Part shown: positions 46,604 to 54,442 of the stretch, piece by piece | How the letters are laid out: each line of letters starts with the position of its first letter | How positions within the stretch are numbered: the first letter of the stretch is position 1 | Assembly (NCBI RefSeq): GCF_001593285.1 | Contig: NZ_CP012529.1 | Coordinates: forward strand, 1,240,001 to 1,304,000 | Origin: Psychrobacter sp. P2G3 | GTDB taxonomy: Bacteria; Pseudomonadota; Gammaproteobacteria; Pseudomonadales; Moraxellaceae | Reading direction: 5' to 3' | Length of the DNA stretch: 64,000 nt | Program-made: the position numbers and the translations under genes | The notes under the pieces: generated by a model | The model's input: the letters and a program-made list of their open reading frames with translations, nothing else | What the model was told of the DNA's origin: nothing | Databases searched by the model: none

Positions 46604-47470
46604 TTACCAAGTCACCTTACCACCCACACTACCCAAAAATCGACTGACAGCTTCTGATACATCCGAGAGAGAGTTTTCCGTGACATCGAGCTGCTCCAAT
46701 GCTTTTATATTGGTAAAACTATCAGGCAAACTTTGTAGGCCATTATGATAGAGCCCAAGACTTTTTAATTGATGTAGATTGCCTATAGAGCTTGGCAGGG
46801 TTTTGAGATCAGAAGCACGTATCTCTAGTTTTTCAAGGTTTGTTAAATTACCAATACTATCAGGCAAAGCTTTCAACGATTCATTGGCATATAGCTCAAT
46901 ACTAGTAAGCTTGCTTAGATTGCCAATAGCGTCTGGTAACTCCTGAACCTGCGTTCCTCTCATATCAAAACTGGTAAGCGATGATAGATTACCGAGCTCA
47001 TCAGGAAACCTCTCTAAGCTTTTTGAAAAAATCTTAAGCGCTTTGAGGTTCTTCAGTTTACACAGTACTTTCGGGAACTCGATGAAAGCACAGTTCATAT
47101 ACACCAGTGTCTCTAAGCTATCTAGTTGGGCAATCTCTTCTGGCAGTTCATTAAAACCTCTGAGTCTAAGGTATCTTAAATTCTTTAAATTGCCGATAGC
47201 AGCTGGCAATGGCTCAGTGGACTCACTTTCGCTTTGTAGTACTGGTTTATTATCAATATGGCTATAACTCGTCGATTTTCCATACCCCAAATCCAGTCGC
47301 TCTAACTGGCGCAACGCTTTAGGTTCACGAGGGACAGTGCTGTCAGAGCTGCCTGCTATATTATGGTTATCAATCCAGTCCCATATCTCTGTCATCCAGC
47401 CTTCAACGCGCGTATCTTGATTGCGAGTGGTGATGTTATCTTGGTTGGTTTTATCGCTATATGCTGTCAT
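46604..47470 (-). CDS. Leucine-rich-repeat protein
   Basis: A 288-residue protein with about eight typical bacterial LRR units of 22-23 residues (pattern L-P-x-x-I-G-N-L-x-x-L-x-x-L-x-L), running from about residue 88 to 270, for example ALPDSIGNLTNLEKLEIRAS and TLPSSIGNLHQLKSLGLYHN. The N-terminal 85 residues include WMTEIWDWIDNHNIAG and are not recognised. No signal peptide or membrane segment, so it is probably cytoplasmic. It runs convergent to zorD. A remnant of the same C-terminus exists at 815-905, so the gene family has been copied within this genome. LRR domains bind proteins; its partner is unknown. Confidence 0.85.
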   Translation of the reverse strand: MTAYSDKTNQDNITTRNQDTRVEGWMTEIWDWIDNHNIAGSSDSTVPREPKALRQLERLDLGYGKSTSYSHIDNKPVLQSESESTEPLPAAIGNLKNLRYLRLRGFNELPEEIAQLDSLETLVYMNCAFIEFPKVLCKLKNLKALKIFSKSLERFPDELGNLSSLTSFDMRGTQVQELPDAIGNLSKLTSIELYANESLKALPDSIGNLTNLEKLEIRASDLKTLPSSIGNLHQLKSLGLYHNGLQSLPDSFTNIKALEQLDVTENSLSDVSEAVSRFLGSVGGKVTW

Positions 47471-47555
47471 AAGGTTACCTATTAATACCTGTTAAATAAT
47501 GATGGTTAAATGAGGTGAGTGCATTCAAATTTTTATTTGGTTTTATTGTTATGCG

Positions 47556-47774
47556 TCAAACTGCAAAATAGTTGGGCACAGTAATAAAACCAAGGTAAGC
47601 CATATTTTTAACAAAGCTTGGTATACCAGTGACTGATAAAGATTTATAAAGCGGTTTTATGGGTTTGCTTAAAAAAGCGGAATAGCACAAAGCGCTCATA
47701 AGACTCAGTAGCTGAGTATGAGGAGAATGATTGAGAAGTATAAAGGTTGGATGTAACTGACTAGAAGTAGTCAT
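47556..47774 (-). CDS. Small hypothetical protein
   Basis: A 72-residue ORF starting at an ATG (47774) with AGGAG eight bases upstream, which is the main reason to list it. The product starts MTTSSQLHPTFILLNH and ends in a hydrophobic stretch (MAYLGFITVPNYFAV). I do not recognise it and no homologue is known to me. It could be a gene remnant in this repeat-rich gap. Confidence 0.3.
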   Translation of the reverse strand: MTTSSQLHPTFILLNHSPHTQLLSLMSALCYSAFLSKPIKPLYKSLSVTGIPSFVKNMAYLGFITVPNYFAV

Positions 47775-48014
47775 AAAGAAATCTCCTGTTGCTCTGTCTG
47801 TGTCAAATTGAAACGACACAGTCACCTTACAGAGCGAAAAGGAGTTGTGCGTTTTACCAGTCTTTGTTTTTCATCGCGCTGGAAGTAGCGGTAAACCCAC
47901 GATGTTTTTTTATGATAGCAAGCGGCTTATTATTTGTCAAAAGTGAGATTGAGCTATGCAAAAGAAACAGCACAACTAAAACTGATAAACTAACGGCTTT
48001 ATGAGGAGCCTATC

Positions 48015-48080
48015 ATGACCAAGAAGATAATAACCTATAGCGCAGAATTTAAAGCAGACGTCCAGTTATGGATGGCATAA
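48015..48080 (+). pseudogene. IS3-family OrfA N-terminal fragment
   Basis: ATG after GAGGAG opens MTKKIITYSAEFKADVQLWM and then a stop. The first 14 residues match the start of IS3-group OrfA (pattern K-x-Y-S-A-E-F-K). The rest of the element is gone. A scrap of an older insertion in the gap between the LRR gene and the cargo genes. Confidence 0.55.
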
Positions 48081-48673
48081 ACCACTTTTTGGATGCTTGC
48101 TGCGTTGCCAGATACACTACCTTGAAAGCTGTTTGATCAAACGTAATGGTCTCAAAAATACTCACTGTTAGCGCCATGGGCAAACATCAACACACCCTAA
48201 TTTATTAAAACCTCATATTACTTCAATTTAGCGACGGCAGTTGTCGCATGCACTAATTAAGCTCTTTCTTTTCTTCTATTTTTACATTATAGTTACCCAA
48301 TCAAGAAGTTATTAAGTTTGAAAGAAATAAGGCAACATGGAGTTAACCCTCGAGGCGCAATGCTTCACCCTATAACTCTGCTAGTGCTGTTAAATACCAA
48401 AAACTTTAACTTGTGCTAATCATTATTCTTGTTATCAATAAACCCAAACGAATACTAAATTATAGCCATAATGAAAATGATGGTGAAACCCTTCTTTTTG
48501 TCAAAATAATAAGACTAGTCAATCATTAAAAAATAATATTTCACTTAAATATATTGTTTTATAACGTGGTTCAAAAAGCTGCGAGCAAATTCGGCTGACT
48601 CAAATTTGTCTTGAGAATAAAACAAAAATTAAAAATACTACTATCAAAAAAACTAAAAAATAAGGAAGGTTTT
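48081..48673. other. Gap upstream of the cargo genes
   Basis: About 590 bases without a credible gene. The first part may be further IS remnant; the rest is AT-rich and must include the promoter of the genes that follow. No clear -35/-10 pair chosen. Confidence 0.35.
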
Positions 48674-49564
48674 ATGACAAACATAACCAACGCTTTTGAG
48701 CAAAAACGTATCAATAATATAAACTGGTCAGATGTATCAGAAGTCTCTAAATCCATTCAAAATAGCGTACAAACTAAGCAAAATATCCCACTGTTTTATC
48801 TGCATAACGAATCTATCAATGACTATGAAGATGATATTTATTTTGTGAACAACAGCGATGAGACATTGAGCTTTGTTGCTCCCTATGAGCTGATGAACAG
48901 AGATTCAGATTGCTCTGAGGTAGTGATTGCTGTCGAACCAAGTGAGCGTGATAAAGCCTTTACCTATACTGATGTATTGCCTAAGCAAGGTGTGAAAATA
49001 GATCGTCAACATATCATTTATGATAGTGATTATCTTAATCAAATCATTGTCTATACCATAAGTCGTGCTAGCAAAGAGATGTGGGGTGTATGGCGTTTGA
49101 ATGTTTGCGAGAAAGGCTTGTTTTCGTCGTCTTATCCCTTGCTTTGGGAAGGTGGGGCTAAACCTTCATACGTTGTAAGTGCCGATAAACGAAATGATCC
49201 CAAAGATCGTCCTATTTTACCGCCAGTACTACCCATACGTCAGCAGCTATACCAGCAATGGGTTGAACATTATGACGACGCGCGTGCAAGCTTTATGATG
49301 GCTATTACAGATGTGATCTATCGTTATGATTTTGGCATGGTGGGCTGTTATTACAATCATACATGGGATGAGTACAGCAGTGAGGCGGAGCAGATTGCCA
49401 ATCGCCTCATAAAAGGTGATGCCGATAACGTAGGTGATGTTTTGGCGCTGATGACAGCGGTCTATGACTCATCGTTTGGTGCAGGGTATACCGCGGTTCC
49501 TAAAGAGGTCGCCGAGATCATCTATGATCTATGGCTGAGGCATAGAAATACCGTTAATAAGTAA
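48674..49564 (+). CDS. Uncharacterised island protein, 296 residues
   Basis: I do not recognise this protein. The ATG at 48674 follows AAGGAAGG and is preferred over an in-frame start 21 codons upstream, whose leader is a lysine-rich unlikely extension. The product is acidic and soluble, with no signal peptide or membrane helix. The N-terminal half alternates short strands (FYLHNESINDYEDDIYFVNN, SFVAPYELM), and the second half is helical, with RQQLYQQWVEHYDDARASFMMAITDVIYRY. It stands 26 bases before a hydrolase gene and probably forms an operon with it. Position beside the integrase marks it as island cargo. Confidence 0.7.
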   Translation: MTNITNAFEQKRINNINWSDVSEVSKSIQNSVQTKQNIPLFYLHNESINDYEDDIYFVNNSDETLSFVAPYELMNRDSDCSEVVIAVEPSERDKAFTYTDVLPKQGVKIDRQHIIYDSDYLNQIIVYTISRASKEMWGVWRLNVCEKGLFSSSYPLLWEGGAKPSYVVSADKRNDPKDRPILPPVLPIRQQLYQQWVEHYDDARASFMMAITDVIYRYDFGMVGCYYNHTWDEYSSEAEQIANRLIKGDADNVGDVLALMTAVYDSSFGAGYTAVPKEVAEIIYDLWLRHRNTVNK

Positions 49565-49590
49565 AATAAATAATGATAAAGGAGAAAGCC

Positions 49591-50175
49591 ATGATGTTTC
49601 CCACTGAAAATAATGACACATTTTTACTATTCTTTCACGGTCTTGATTCGAGCTGTGAGACCAGTAAGTATACTTGTATTAAACGTGAGCCTAAAACCTG
49701 CCAAACCGTCAATTATCGAGAGAACTTTAACGAGGTTTTCGATACTTACGACACATTAATACAAGAAAAAATAAAACAGTATTCGCGAGTGGTCTTGGCA
49801 GGGCACTCATTGGGTGCATGGTTTGCCAATCACTTCGCCCATAAATACAATCTGCGTGCGCTATTGATCGCGCCTTGTATCTATCCCAGTGAATTCTTAG
49901 CCGATCGCATACCTGAATTAGCTGATATGAAACTGTCGTTCCCGACTTATAACCCTAAGATGGTCAAAGTGATGGTTGAGATTGATGATGAGTGCTTGGA
50001 TGTGGCTGTTGCCAGACGAACACTGGTCAACTTACCTAAAAGTTGGGAGATAGATTACTTTGAGCGTGGTCATCATCGTATTGCTCGTAGCAGTGATATT
50101 TGGTATCACCTAGTCCATCTGTGTGAAGATCCCATTATTTGGATGGATGAGGCGACGTATCATGGGGAAGATTAA
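49591..50175 (+). CDS. Alpha/beta hydrolase of the YqiA/UPF0227 type
   Basis: A 194-residue small esterase-like alpha/beta hydrolase. FLLFFHGLDSS is the oxyanion-hole strand, VVLAGHSLGAWFANHFAHKY carries the nucleophile Ser (GHSLG), and FERGHHRIAR near the end supplies the catalytic His; the acid is probably Asp in MVEIDDECLD. This compact architecture resembles YqiA-type hydrolases. AAAGGAG precedes the ATG at 49591; the frame opens six codons earlier but that would place the ribosome site inside the gene. It follows the 296-residue cargo gene closely. The substrate is unknown. Confidence 0.8.
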   Translation: MMFPTENNDTFLLFFHGLDSSCETSKYTCIKREPKTCQTVNYRENFNEVFDTYDTLIQEKIKQYSRVVLAGHSLGAWFANHFAHKYNLRALLIAPCIYPSEFLADRIPELADMKLSFPTYNPKMVKVMVEIDDECLDVAVARRTLVNLPKSWEIDYFERGHHRIARSSDIWYHLVHLCEDPIIWMDEATYHGED

Positions 50176-50334
50176 TCGCTATTACTGATATCATTTCTGA
50201 CATACTGTTATTATTAAGATCTATCGTGGGTTTAACAGTTTTGTAGGCGCTATCTATCATAATTCTTGAATAGTAGTACCACAAACCTTGCAACTTCCAG
50301 CACGATATAAAACCACTCTGGTAAAGCGCATAAA

Positions 50335-50416
50335 CCTGGACTCCGACAAGGTTGTTCGTGCTTAATTTAATGAGCCTATCTTGGCTTACTTTCATAACTT
50401 GTTGTCGGAGTCCAGG
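50335..50416 (+). promoter_or_regulatory. Inverted repeat overlapping the ribosome site of the next gene
   Basis: CCTGGACTCCGACAA at 50335-50349 is perfectly complementary to TTGTCGGAGTCCAGG at 50402-50416. The right arm runs into AGGAG (50414-50418), the ribosome-binding site of the gene starting at 50425. If the RNA folds this way, part of the site is paired and translation could be held down. A 52-base loop separates the arms. Confidence 0.5.
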
Positions 50417-50424
50417 AGTCAACT

Positions 50425-51066
50425 ATGTCTGATATTAAAGCCCAGTATTCTGAGCAGTCAAAATATACCCATCGTTACACACCGCGTCATCCGTTAGCAG
50501 AATATGCTGTCAGTCAAATAGGTAAGCTGGAGCTAAGAGCGCAAGATATTGTCCAAACCATGGGTTATTCTTCAACACATGCTATTGCTGCCTGTGATCG
50601 ATTGCGTCATGTGTTGTCGAGTGAGATATTAGGGCTGAATGATACGGCTGTCGATACGCACTTCACTGCTCATGAATTCTTAAGAGATCTATTGTTCGTA
50701 CTTGATATAGCATACAAGCCGTATGCAGATGATATTGCTAAAATCGAGTATGACTTGGCGCATTATCCTTACCCTTTACCTCGATACAGCTTGCGAGCCG
50801 ATATTAATTTTGTATGGAGTGGGGGCGCAAATTGGATGTCACGTGGCGTAGCTAGTAGTAAGGCCAATGCCTATTTACCTGAGAATATTGCCAAAATGAA
50901 TGATTCAGAGCGTGAGGCGATAGTGCAACAGTGTATCGAGGAGCATTATCAAAAGTATCATGGTCATCTACCCTATAAGGGCGTGATTAAAAGCTATCAA
51001 CTTATTATTAAACAGCGTGATGAGATTATTGGTAGAGTAGAGTATGGGTTGCCTGTTAAATTATAA
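50425..51066 (+). CDS. Uncharacterised island protein, 213 residues
   Basis: Not recognised. A soluble, mostly helical protein without signal peptide. Residues about 25-70 (PLAEYAVSQIGKLELRAQDI, MGYSSTHAIAACDRLRHVLS) could fold as a small helical or HTH-like region in which a helix-turn pattern is conceivable. The middle has HYPYPLPRYSLRADINFVWSG and the end IKSYQLIIKQRDEIIGRVEYG. The ATG has AGGAG just upstream, lying in the right arm of a 15-bp inverted repeat. It is followed by a hairpin terminator and faces the cysteine-rich gene. Island cargo of unknown role. Confidence 0.7.
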   Translation: MSDIKAQYSEQSKYTHRYTPRHPLAEYAVSQIGKLELRAQDIVQTMGYSSTHAIAACDRLRHVLSSEILGLNDTAVDTHFTAHEFLRDLLFVLDIAYKPYADDIAKIEYDLAHYPYPLPRYSLRADINFVWSGGANWMSRGVASSKANAYLPENIAKMNDSEREAIVQQCIEEHYQKYHGHLPYKGVIKSYQLIIKQRDEIIGRVEYGLPVKL

Positions 51067-51106
51067 CTATATGTGGGCAATGCTTCTTAAGGGGTTTTAC
51101 ATAAGT

Positions 51107-51143
51107 GAAAAGCCAGGCAACCCAAGCTGCCTAGCTTTAGAAT
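51107..51143. terminator. Bidirectional terminator hairpin
   Basis: AAAGCCAGGCA and TGCCTAGCTTT pair with one mismatch-bulge around a short loop, between two convergent genes. It resembles the hairpin at 617-650. Confidence 0.6.
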
Positions 51144-51153
51144 TTTGAACGAC

Positions 51154-51471
51154 TTATCTATGATTATGTTCCCGCCATACAGCATGTTCACATACCTCAC
51201 AGCACCAACTGTCTTTTGAGCGCATATAAGGAATGTCTGCTGGTATCTGTAAAGGGCACACATAACCACAGTACTCGCATCGCACATCATCTAAATAAGC
51301 AAAACACTCACCGATTGTCTCAAACAGTAATTGAGGGCTTATCTTATACTTCTCACAGACGGTTTCTACATGAGCAATATAATAACTTTCGTTATCATAT
51401 GCCCAGTAATCCTCGCATATTTTGATATCGTATGCGTTCTGCATCATATTAGGCTGAAGTTTTACGCTCAT
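51154..51471 (-). CDS. Cysteine-rich small protein, possibly zinc-binding
   Basis: A 105-residue protein from the ATG at 51471, with AAGGAG at proper distance; the frame runs 50 codons further upstream but that part overlaps the neighbouring gene. The C-terminal half has two CxxC pairs, CEYCGYVC and CCEVCEHAVW, enough for a zinc ribbon or knuckle. The N-terminal half is acidic (KICEDYWAYDNESYYIAHVE). Not a family I can name. A decayed copy of its C-terminal half lies at 655-790. It follows the 97-residue gene by about 10 bases on the same strand, downstream of the integrase. Confidence 0.7.
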   Translation of the reverse strand: MSVKLQPNMMQNAYDIKICEDYWAYDNESYYIAHVETVCEKYKISPQLLFETIGECFAYLDDVRCEYCGYVCPLQIPADIPYMRSKDSWCCEVCEHAVWREHNHR

Positions 51472-51481
51472 CATATTCTCC

Positions 51482-51775
51482 TTAGTAGCCGCCATAACCA
51501 GAGTGCGGTAGTAGCTCATAAAGCTCGCTCTGAAGCTGATGACACATATCATCAACCAGATAACCAAGACTCGCATCCAAGCGCTTCTGTACCCACACAC
51601 GCATTGCCATATCATTACCAAAGCAGCGCTTCACTCTCAAGAAGCGTGCTAGGTTATGACCAGATGAAATATACAGCTCGCGCATCAATGAATTAGCGAT
51701 AAGGTTGGCATCCTCACTAATCGCACCGTCAGGTTTAAACTCACCAAACAGCTCCTCATAATTGATAATTTTCAT
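51482..51775 (-). CDS. Small hypothetical protein coupled to the integrase
   Basis: A 97-residue protein (MKIINYEELFGEFKPDGAISED at its start) that I do not recognise. It is helical, with RFLRVKRCFGNDMAMRVWVQKRLD and LVDDMCHQLQSELYELL, and has no membrane segment. Its AAGGAG lies inside the 3' end of the integrase gene and its ATG overlaps the integrase stop in a TAATG, so its translation is coupled to the integrase. The next gene on the strand is the cysteine-rich protein. It is probably part of the mobile element's own module. Confidence 0.65.
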   Translation of the reverse strand: MKIINYEELFGEFKPDGAISEDANLIANSLMRELYISSGHNLARFLRVKRCFGNDMAMRVWVQKRLDASLGYLVDDMCHQLQSELYELLPHSGYGGY

Positions 51776-53016
51776 TATGACGTCTCCTTGTCAGTTTGTG
51801 CACTTGTAATGACTTCTTTAGTCTCAGAGCTATTTGATGCGCTGGTTAGCTTCTCCTTGCTCGCCAGTAGCAAGTTATCCATTGCTGAACCATCTTGACG
51901 GGTAATATCAGGCACATAGCGGCTATATACTCGAAACAGCATTTCTGTACTGCTGTGACCCATCTGGCGAGCAATCCACTCAGGGTTTTCACCAGCAGCG
52001 AGCCAAAGGGTCGCTGCCGTGTGCCGAGTCTGATAAGCACGCCTGTGCTTAAGTCCGAGTAGGGCAAGGGTGGGTTTCCATACCCGTCTATTCACATTAC
52101 GATACTCCATTGGATTGCTTTGTGAATTGCAAAACACAAACTCTGACTTTCCATAGGTGTGTGCCTTCTGCTCTAATAAGGCGTTATGGACTAACTGTGA
52201 CATCGCAATGTCACGTTGTGAGCCTAACGTCTTCGTTGGACCCATCTCACCGTTCACTAACGCAGCACGGATACTGATTTCACGCCGATCAAAGTTAATG
52301 CAGTCCCACTTAAGCCCATCGATCTCACTGGTACGCATCCCTGTAAAGAAGCGAATGGTGTAGTAGGGCTTATAATCCGCACGGACATGTTTTAAAATCA
52401 GCCATACCTCAGAAAGTGTAAAAGGGTTTACATCCGGACGAGCCTGCTTGAGATTCTTAATATTTTTATAAGGCATCTCAAACTCATGGCGATCTGATGC
52501 TTCTTCTAGTATCATACGAAGAAGTATCATGATCTGATTGATTCGTGCTACTGACAGACTTGACTGACCATCTTTACCGTAACGAACTTTGGCGAGAGAG
52601 CTACGGAAGGTCAGCAAGTCTGGTTTTTTTATGGCATGTACTGCTTTACCACCAAACTCAGGTAACAAGTACTTATCCAAGATAATCTGCGTCTTTTGCC
52701 GATAGCTCGGCCGCCATTCAATCTTCTTCTCTTCATACCAAATCTCTGAAAACTGCCTAAAAGTTGGATTGCGACTGATACAAGCTTCGGCTCTATCAGC
52801 CAGTGCCACCATCTCCTGTGCTCGTTCACTTTTGGGAAAGTAAGCAGCATAGTCAAAGATACCTAGGGTAATTTCTGCTTCCATTTTTTTCATGACTTGC
52901 GCTAATTTTTTACGATTAGCTGGGTTGTCTTCTAAACTGGTCTTTTCTCGACAGCGCTTACCTAAGTAGCGGAAGTCAACGACCAGCTTGCCAAACCGTC
53001 CTCGCATAGTAGCCAT
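51775..53016 (-). CDS. int: Tyrosine recombinase / phage-type integrase
   Basis: A 413-residue integrase. The N-terminal 75 residues are an Arm-DNA-binding (DUF3596-type) domain (RFGKLVVDFRYLGKRCREKTSL). A SAM-like core-binding domain follows (about 85-185). The catalytic domain has Arg in RFFTGMRTSEIDGLKWD (about 245), the block YQTRHTAATLWLA (box II, with Tyr where His is common and Arg-His kept), GHSS, and the nucleophile Tyr in FRVYSRYV (about 370). It would recombine the element into the tRNA-Gly gene about 1.1 kb away. The excisionase-like gene lies 18 bases upstream on the same strand. Confidence 0.95.
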   Translation of the reverse strand: MATMRGRFGKLVVDFRYLGKRCREKTSLEDNPANRKKLAQVMKKMEAEITLGIFDYAAYFPKSERAQEMVALADRAEACISRNPTFRQFSEIWYEEKKIEWRPSYRQKTQIILDKYLLPEFGGKAVHAIKKPDLLTFRSSLAKVRYGKDGQSSLSVARINQIMILLRMILEEASDRHEFEMPYKNIKNLKQARPDVNPFTLSEVWLILKHVRADYKPYYTIRFFTGMRTSEIDGLKWDCINFDRREISIRAALVNGEMGPTKTLGSQRDIAMSQLVHNALLEQKAHTYGKSEFVFCNSQSNPMEYRNVNRRVWKPTLALLGLKHRRAYQTRHTAATLWLAAGENPEWIARQMGHSSTEMLFRVYSRYVPDITRQDGSAMDNLLLASKEKLTSASNSSETKEVITSAQTDKETS

Positions 53017-53034
53017 AGTAAATCTCCTTATTTT

Positions 53035-53250
53035 TTATTGAAGTGCCATACCGTTGATAGCGCTCATAACCGGCTTGCACATATCTTCTTCGATACGTTC
53101 CCATACATACAGAATCTTACGACCACCAAACGGGCGTATGTAGTGAATGTTTTCAATCAAAACGGTGTCTTTCATTTGATTGCGGATAGTACGTGCGTCG
53201 TACTTGATGCGTTCAGCTAGCTCATCAGTTGTTAAATAAGTATTGCTCAT
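53035..53250 (-). CDS. xis: Excisionase/AlpA-like helix-turn-helix protein
   Basis: A 71-residue DNA-binding protein of the small excisionase/MerR-like winged-helix type. MSNTYLTTDELAERIKYDARTIRNQMKD is the helix-turn-helix and HYIRPFGGRKILYVWERIEEDM the beta-wing. This is the usual companion of element-encoded tyrosine recombinases and sets the direction of recombination. It starts the int operon and is divergent from an XRE-type regulator; the shared control region holds two operator-like dyads. The symbol xis is functional, not from a close match. Confidence 0.8.
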   Translation of the reverse strand: MSNTYLTTDELAERIKYDARTIRNQMKDTVLIENIHYIRPFGGRKILYVWERIEEDMCKPVMSAINGMALQ

Positions 53251-53352
53251 GGTATTTACCTCTTTTCAGTTATTAAGTCATTGCATTAAGTGATAGAATA
53301 AAAATTATTTCATCAGTCTGTAAAAATGTACCTTTGAAGTATCAGCTATAAT

Positions 53353-53370
53353 TTACCCGCTTAAAGGTAA
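53353..53370. promoter_or_regulatory. Operator-like dyad 1
   Basis: TTACCCGCTTAAAGGTAA: TTACC and GGTAA separated by 8 bases. A second dyad of the same spacing lies at 53424-53441. The pair sits between the divergent xis and XRE genes and is the likely binding site of the XRE regulator. Confidence 0.5.
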
Positions 53371-53423
53371 TTAGTAACCGATTTGTGTACTATATTATCC
53401 TTTTACCTCAATGTAAAGCATTT

Positions 53424-53441
53424 TTACCCGAAAAGAGGTAT
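53424..53441. promoter_or_regulatory. Operator-like dyad 2, overlapping the XRE ribosome site
   Basis: TTACCCGAAAAGAGGTAT: TTACC and GGTAT separated by 8 bases, 71 bases from dyad 1. It includes GAGGT, the ribosome site of the XRE gene at 53447, so a bound regulator could block its own expression. A lone half-site TTTACC also occurs near 53403. Confidence 0.5.
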
Positions 53442-53446
53442 TAATT

Positions 53447-53674
53447 ATGATTGTGTCTAAACTTCCTGTGATTCTGGCAGAGAAAAAGTTGCGTGTAGCA
53501 GATGTCGTAAGAGCAACAGGCATGAGTAAATCAACACTTCATAAGCTATACAATGAAGAGTCATCAAGAATTGACTTCAATACTATCGACCAGTTATGTG
53601 AGTTTTTAGATGTGCAGGTGGGTGACTTATTTATTTATAAGCCAAATACTAAAAATGCTAGTGACGAGTCTTGA
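53447..53674 (+). CDS. XRE/Cro-C1 family transcriptional regulator
   Basis: A 75-residue helix-turn-helix protein. KLRVADVVRATGMSKSTLHKLYNEESSRIDFNTIDQLCEFLDVQVGDLF covers the whole HTH_26-type domain, with the recognition helix in SKSTLHKLY. It lies divergent from the xis-int operon and probably represses it, keeping the element in place, in the way of a phage immunity repressor but without a dimerisation or cleavage domain. The ribosome site is inside an operator-like dyad, which suggests self-control. A strong hairpin terminator lies about 175 bases downstream. Confidence 0.88.
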   Translation: MIVSKLPVILAEKKLRVADVVRATGMSKSTLHKLYNEESSRIDFNTIDQLCEFLDVQVGDLFIYKPNTKNASDES

Positions 53675-53792
53675 AGACCTACAAAAATGGAAGTAGATGC
53701 ATAGAGAAGTAGAGATACAGCCTTATATACAAGACGCTTCAAAGTATAGAATTAAGGTTGGGGTTATTTTTAAAACTTACTTTTTCATGATT

Positions 53793-53811
53793 TGGTCACG
53801 TTTTGGTCACG
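53793..53811. repeat. 19-bp direct repeat, copy 1
   Basis: TGGTCACGTTTTGGTCACG, itself two TGGTCACG units with a 3-base spacer. An identical copy starts 157 bases later. Possible arm-type integrase binding sites between the regulator and the tRNA gene. Confidence 0.6.
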
Positions 53812-53846
53812 CTATGAGCTCAATATACAAAAGCAGTAAAAAAGGA

Positions 53847-53884
53847 AAAGCGATGTTAAGAAAATATTTCTTAGCATCGCTTTT
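53847..53884. terminator. Hairpin terminator after the XRE gene
   Basis: AAAAGCGATG and CATCGCTTTT flank further complementary bases (TTAAGAAA with TTTCTTAG), giving a stem of about 18 bp with A/T runs on both strands. It can end transcripts in both directions. Confidence 0.75.
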
Positions 53885-53949
53885 GATAAAGATAAGAATA
53901 ATAAGTTGGGGTCAATTACGGAATTAGTGTTTATAGCGTGGGCACGAAA

Positions 53950-53968
53950 TGGTCACGTTTTGGTCACG
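53950..53968. repeat. 19-bp direct repeat, copy 2
   Basis: Exact second copy of TGGTCACGTTTTGGTCACG, about 135 bases from the tRNA-Gly 3' end, preceded by a related GGGCACGAAA segment. Confidence 0.6.
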
Positions 53969-54061
53969 GTGCTGTTTTTTGGGCTTTCAATATATTAGCT
54001 AAACTTAGTAATTACACTTAATAGCTAATACTAAAAATCGCTGTAACCCTCGAAAATTGGA

Positions 54062-54096
54062 CAAAAAAAAGCCTCACTGTTAAGTGAGGCTTTTTA
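54062..54096 (-). terminator. Terminator of the tRNA-Gly transcript
   Basis: AAAAAGCCTCACT and AGTGAGGCTTTTT form a strong stem with a 4-base loop. It stands 6 bases beyond the 3' end of the tRNA (minus strand) and has a T-run on both strands. Confidence 0.85.
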
Positions 54097-54102
54097 AGTA
54101 TT

Positions 54103-54177
54103 TGGAGCGGGAAAAGAGATTCGAACTCTCGACCCCAACCTTGGCAAGGTTATGCTCTACCACTGAGCTATTCCCGC
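54103..54177 (-). tRNA. glyT: tRNA-Gly (anticodon GCC)
   Basis: On the minus strand the gene starts GCGGGAATAGCTCAGTGGTA and ends TTCCCGCTCCA with encoded CCA. Acceptor arms GCGGGAA and TTCCCGC pair fully; the anticodon arm CCTTGCCAAGG carries GCC; the T-arm has GTTCGAATC. The recombinase module lies beyond its 3' end, so the 3' half of this gene is the expected attachment site of the island. Confidence 0.97.
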
Positions 54178-54442
54178 TGAATCATCGTTTAAGTAACATC
54201 AGATGATGAAGGCGTATTATACGCAGTTTTTTTGGTCTGTCAATAACCATCATCAAAAAAATCAAAATTTAGCAAAATAGGCATGTCATCATGCTATGAA
54301 TGTATGATATAACAGATTTTTATAATATGTATTCCAAAAGCTTTATGTTTTATAAATAAGCTAGATATACAACTTTATAATTATCTCCAACCATTTGAAT
54401 AACCATTATGACTTACACAGATAATTCTTAAGGATAAGAGCT

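Noticed and set aside
50135..50422. 95-residue minus-strand ORF over the inverted repeat
   Set aside because: It overlaps the hydrolase end and the inverted-repeat leader, lacks a ribosome site, and shows no family resemblance.
53697..53927. 76-residue ORF near the integrase
   Set aside because: It covers the 19-bp repeat and the terminator hairpin, has no clear ribosome site, and its translation is unlike a protein. It is treated as non-coding.
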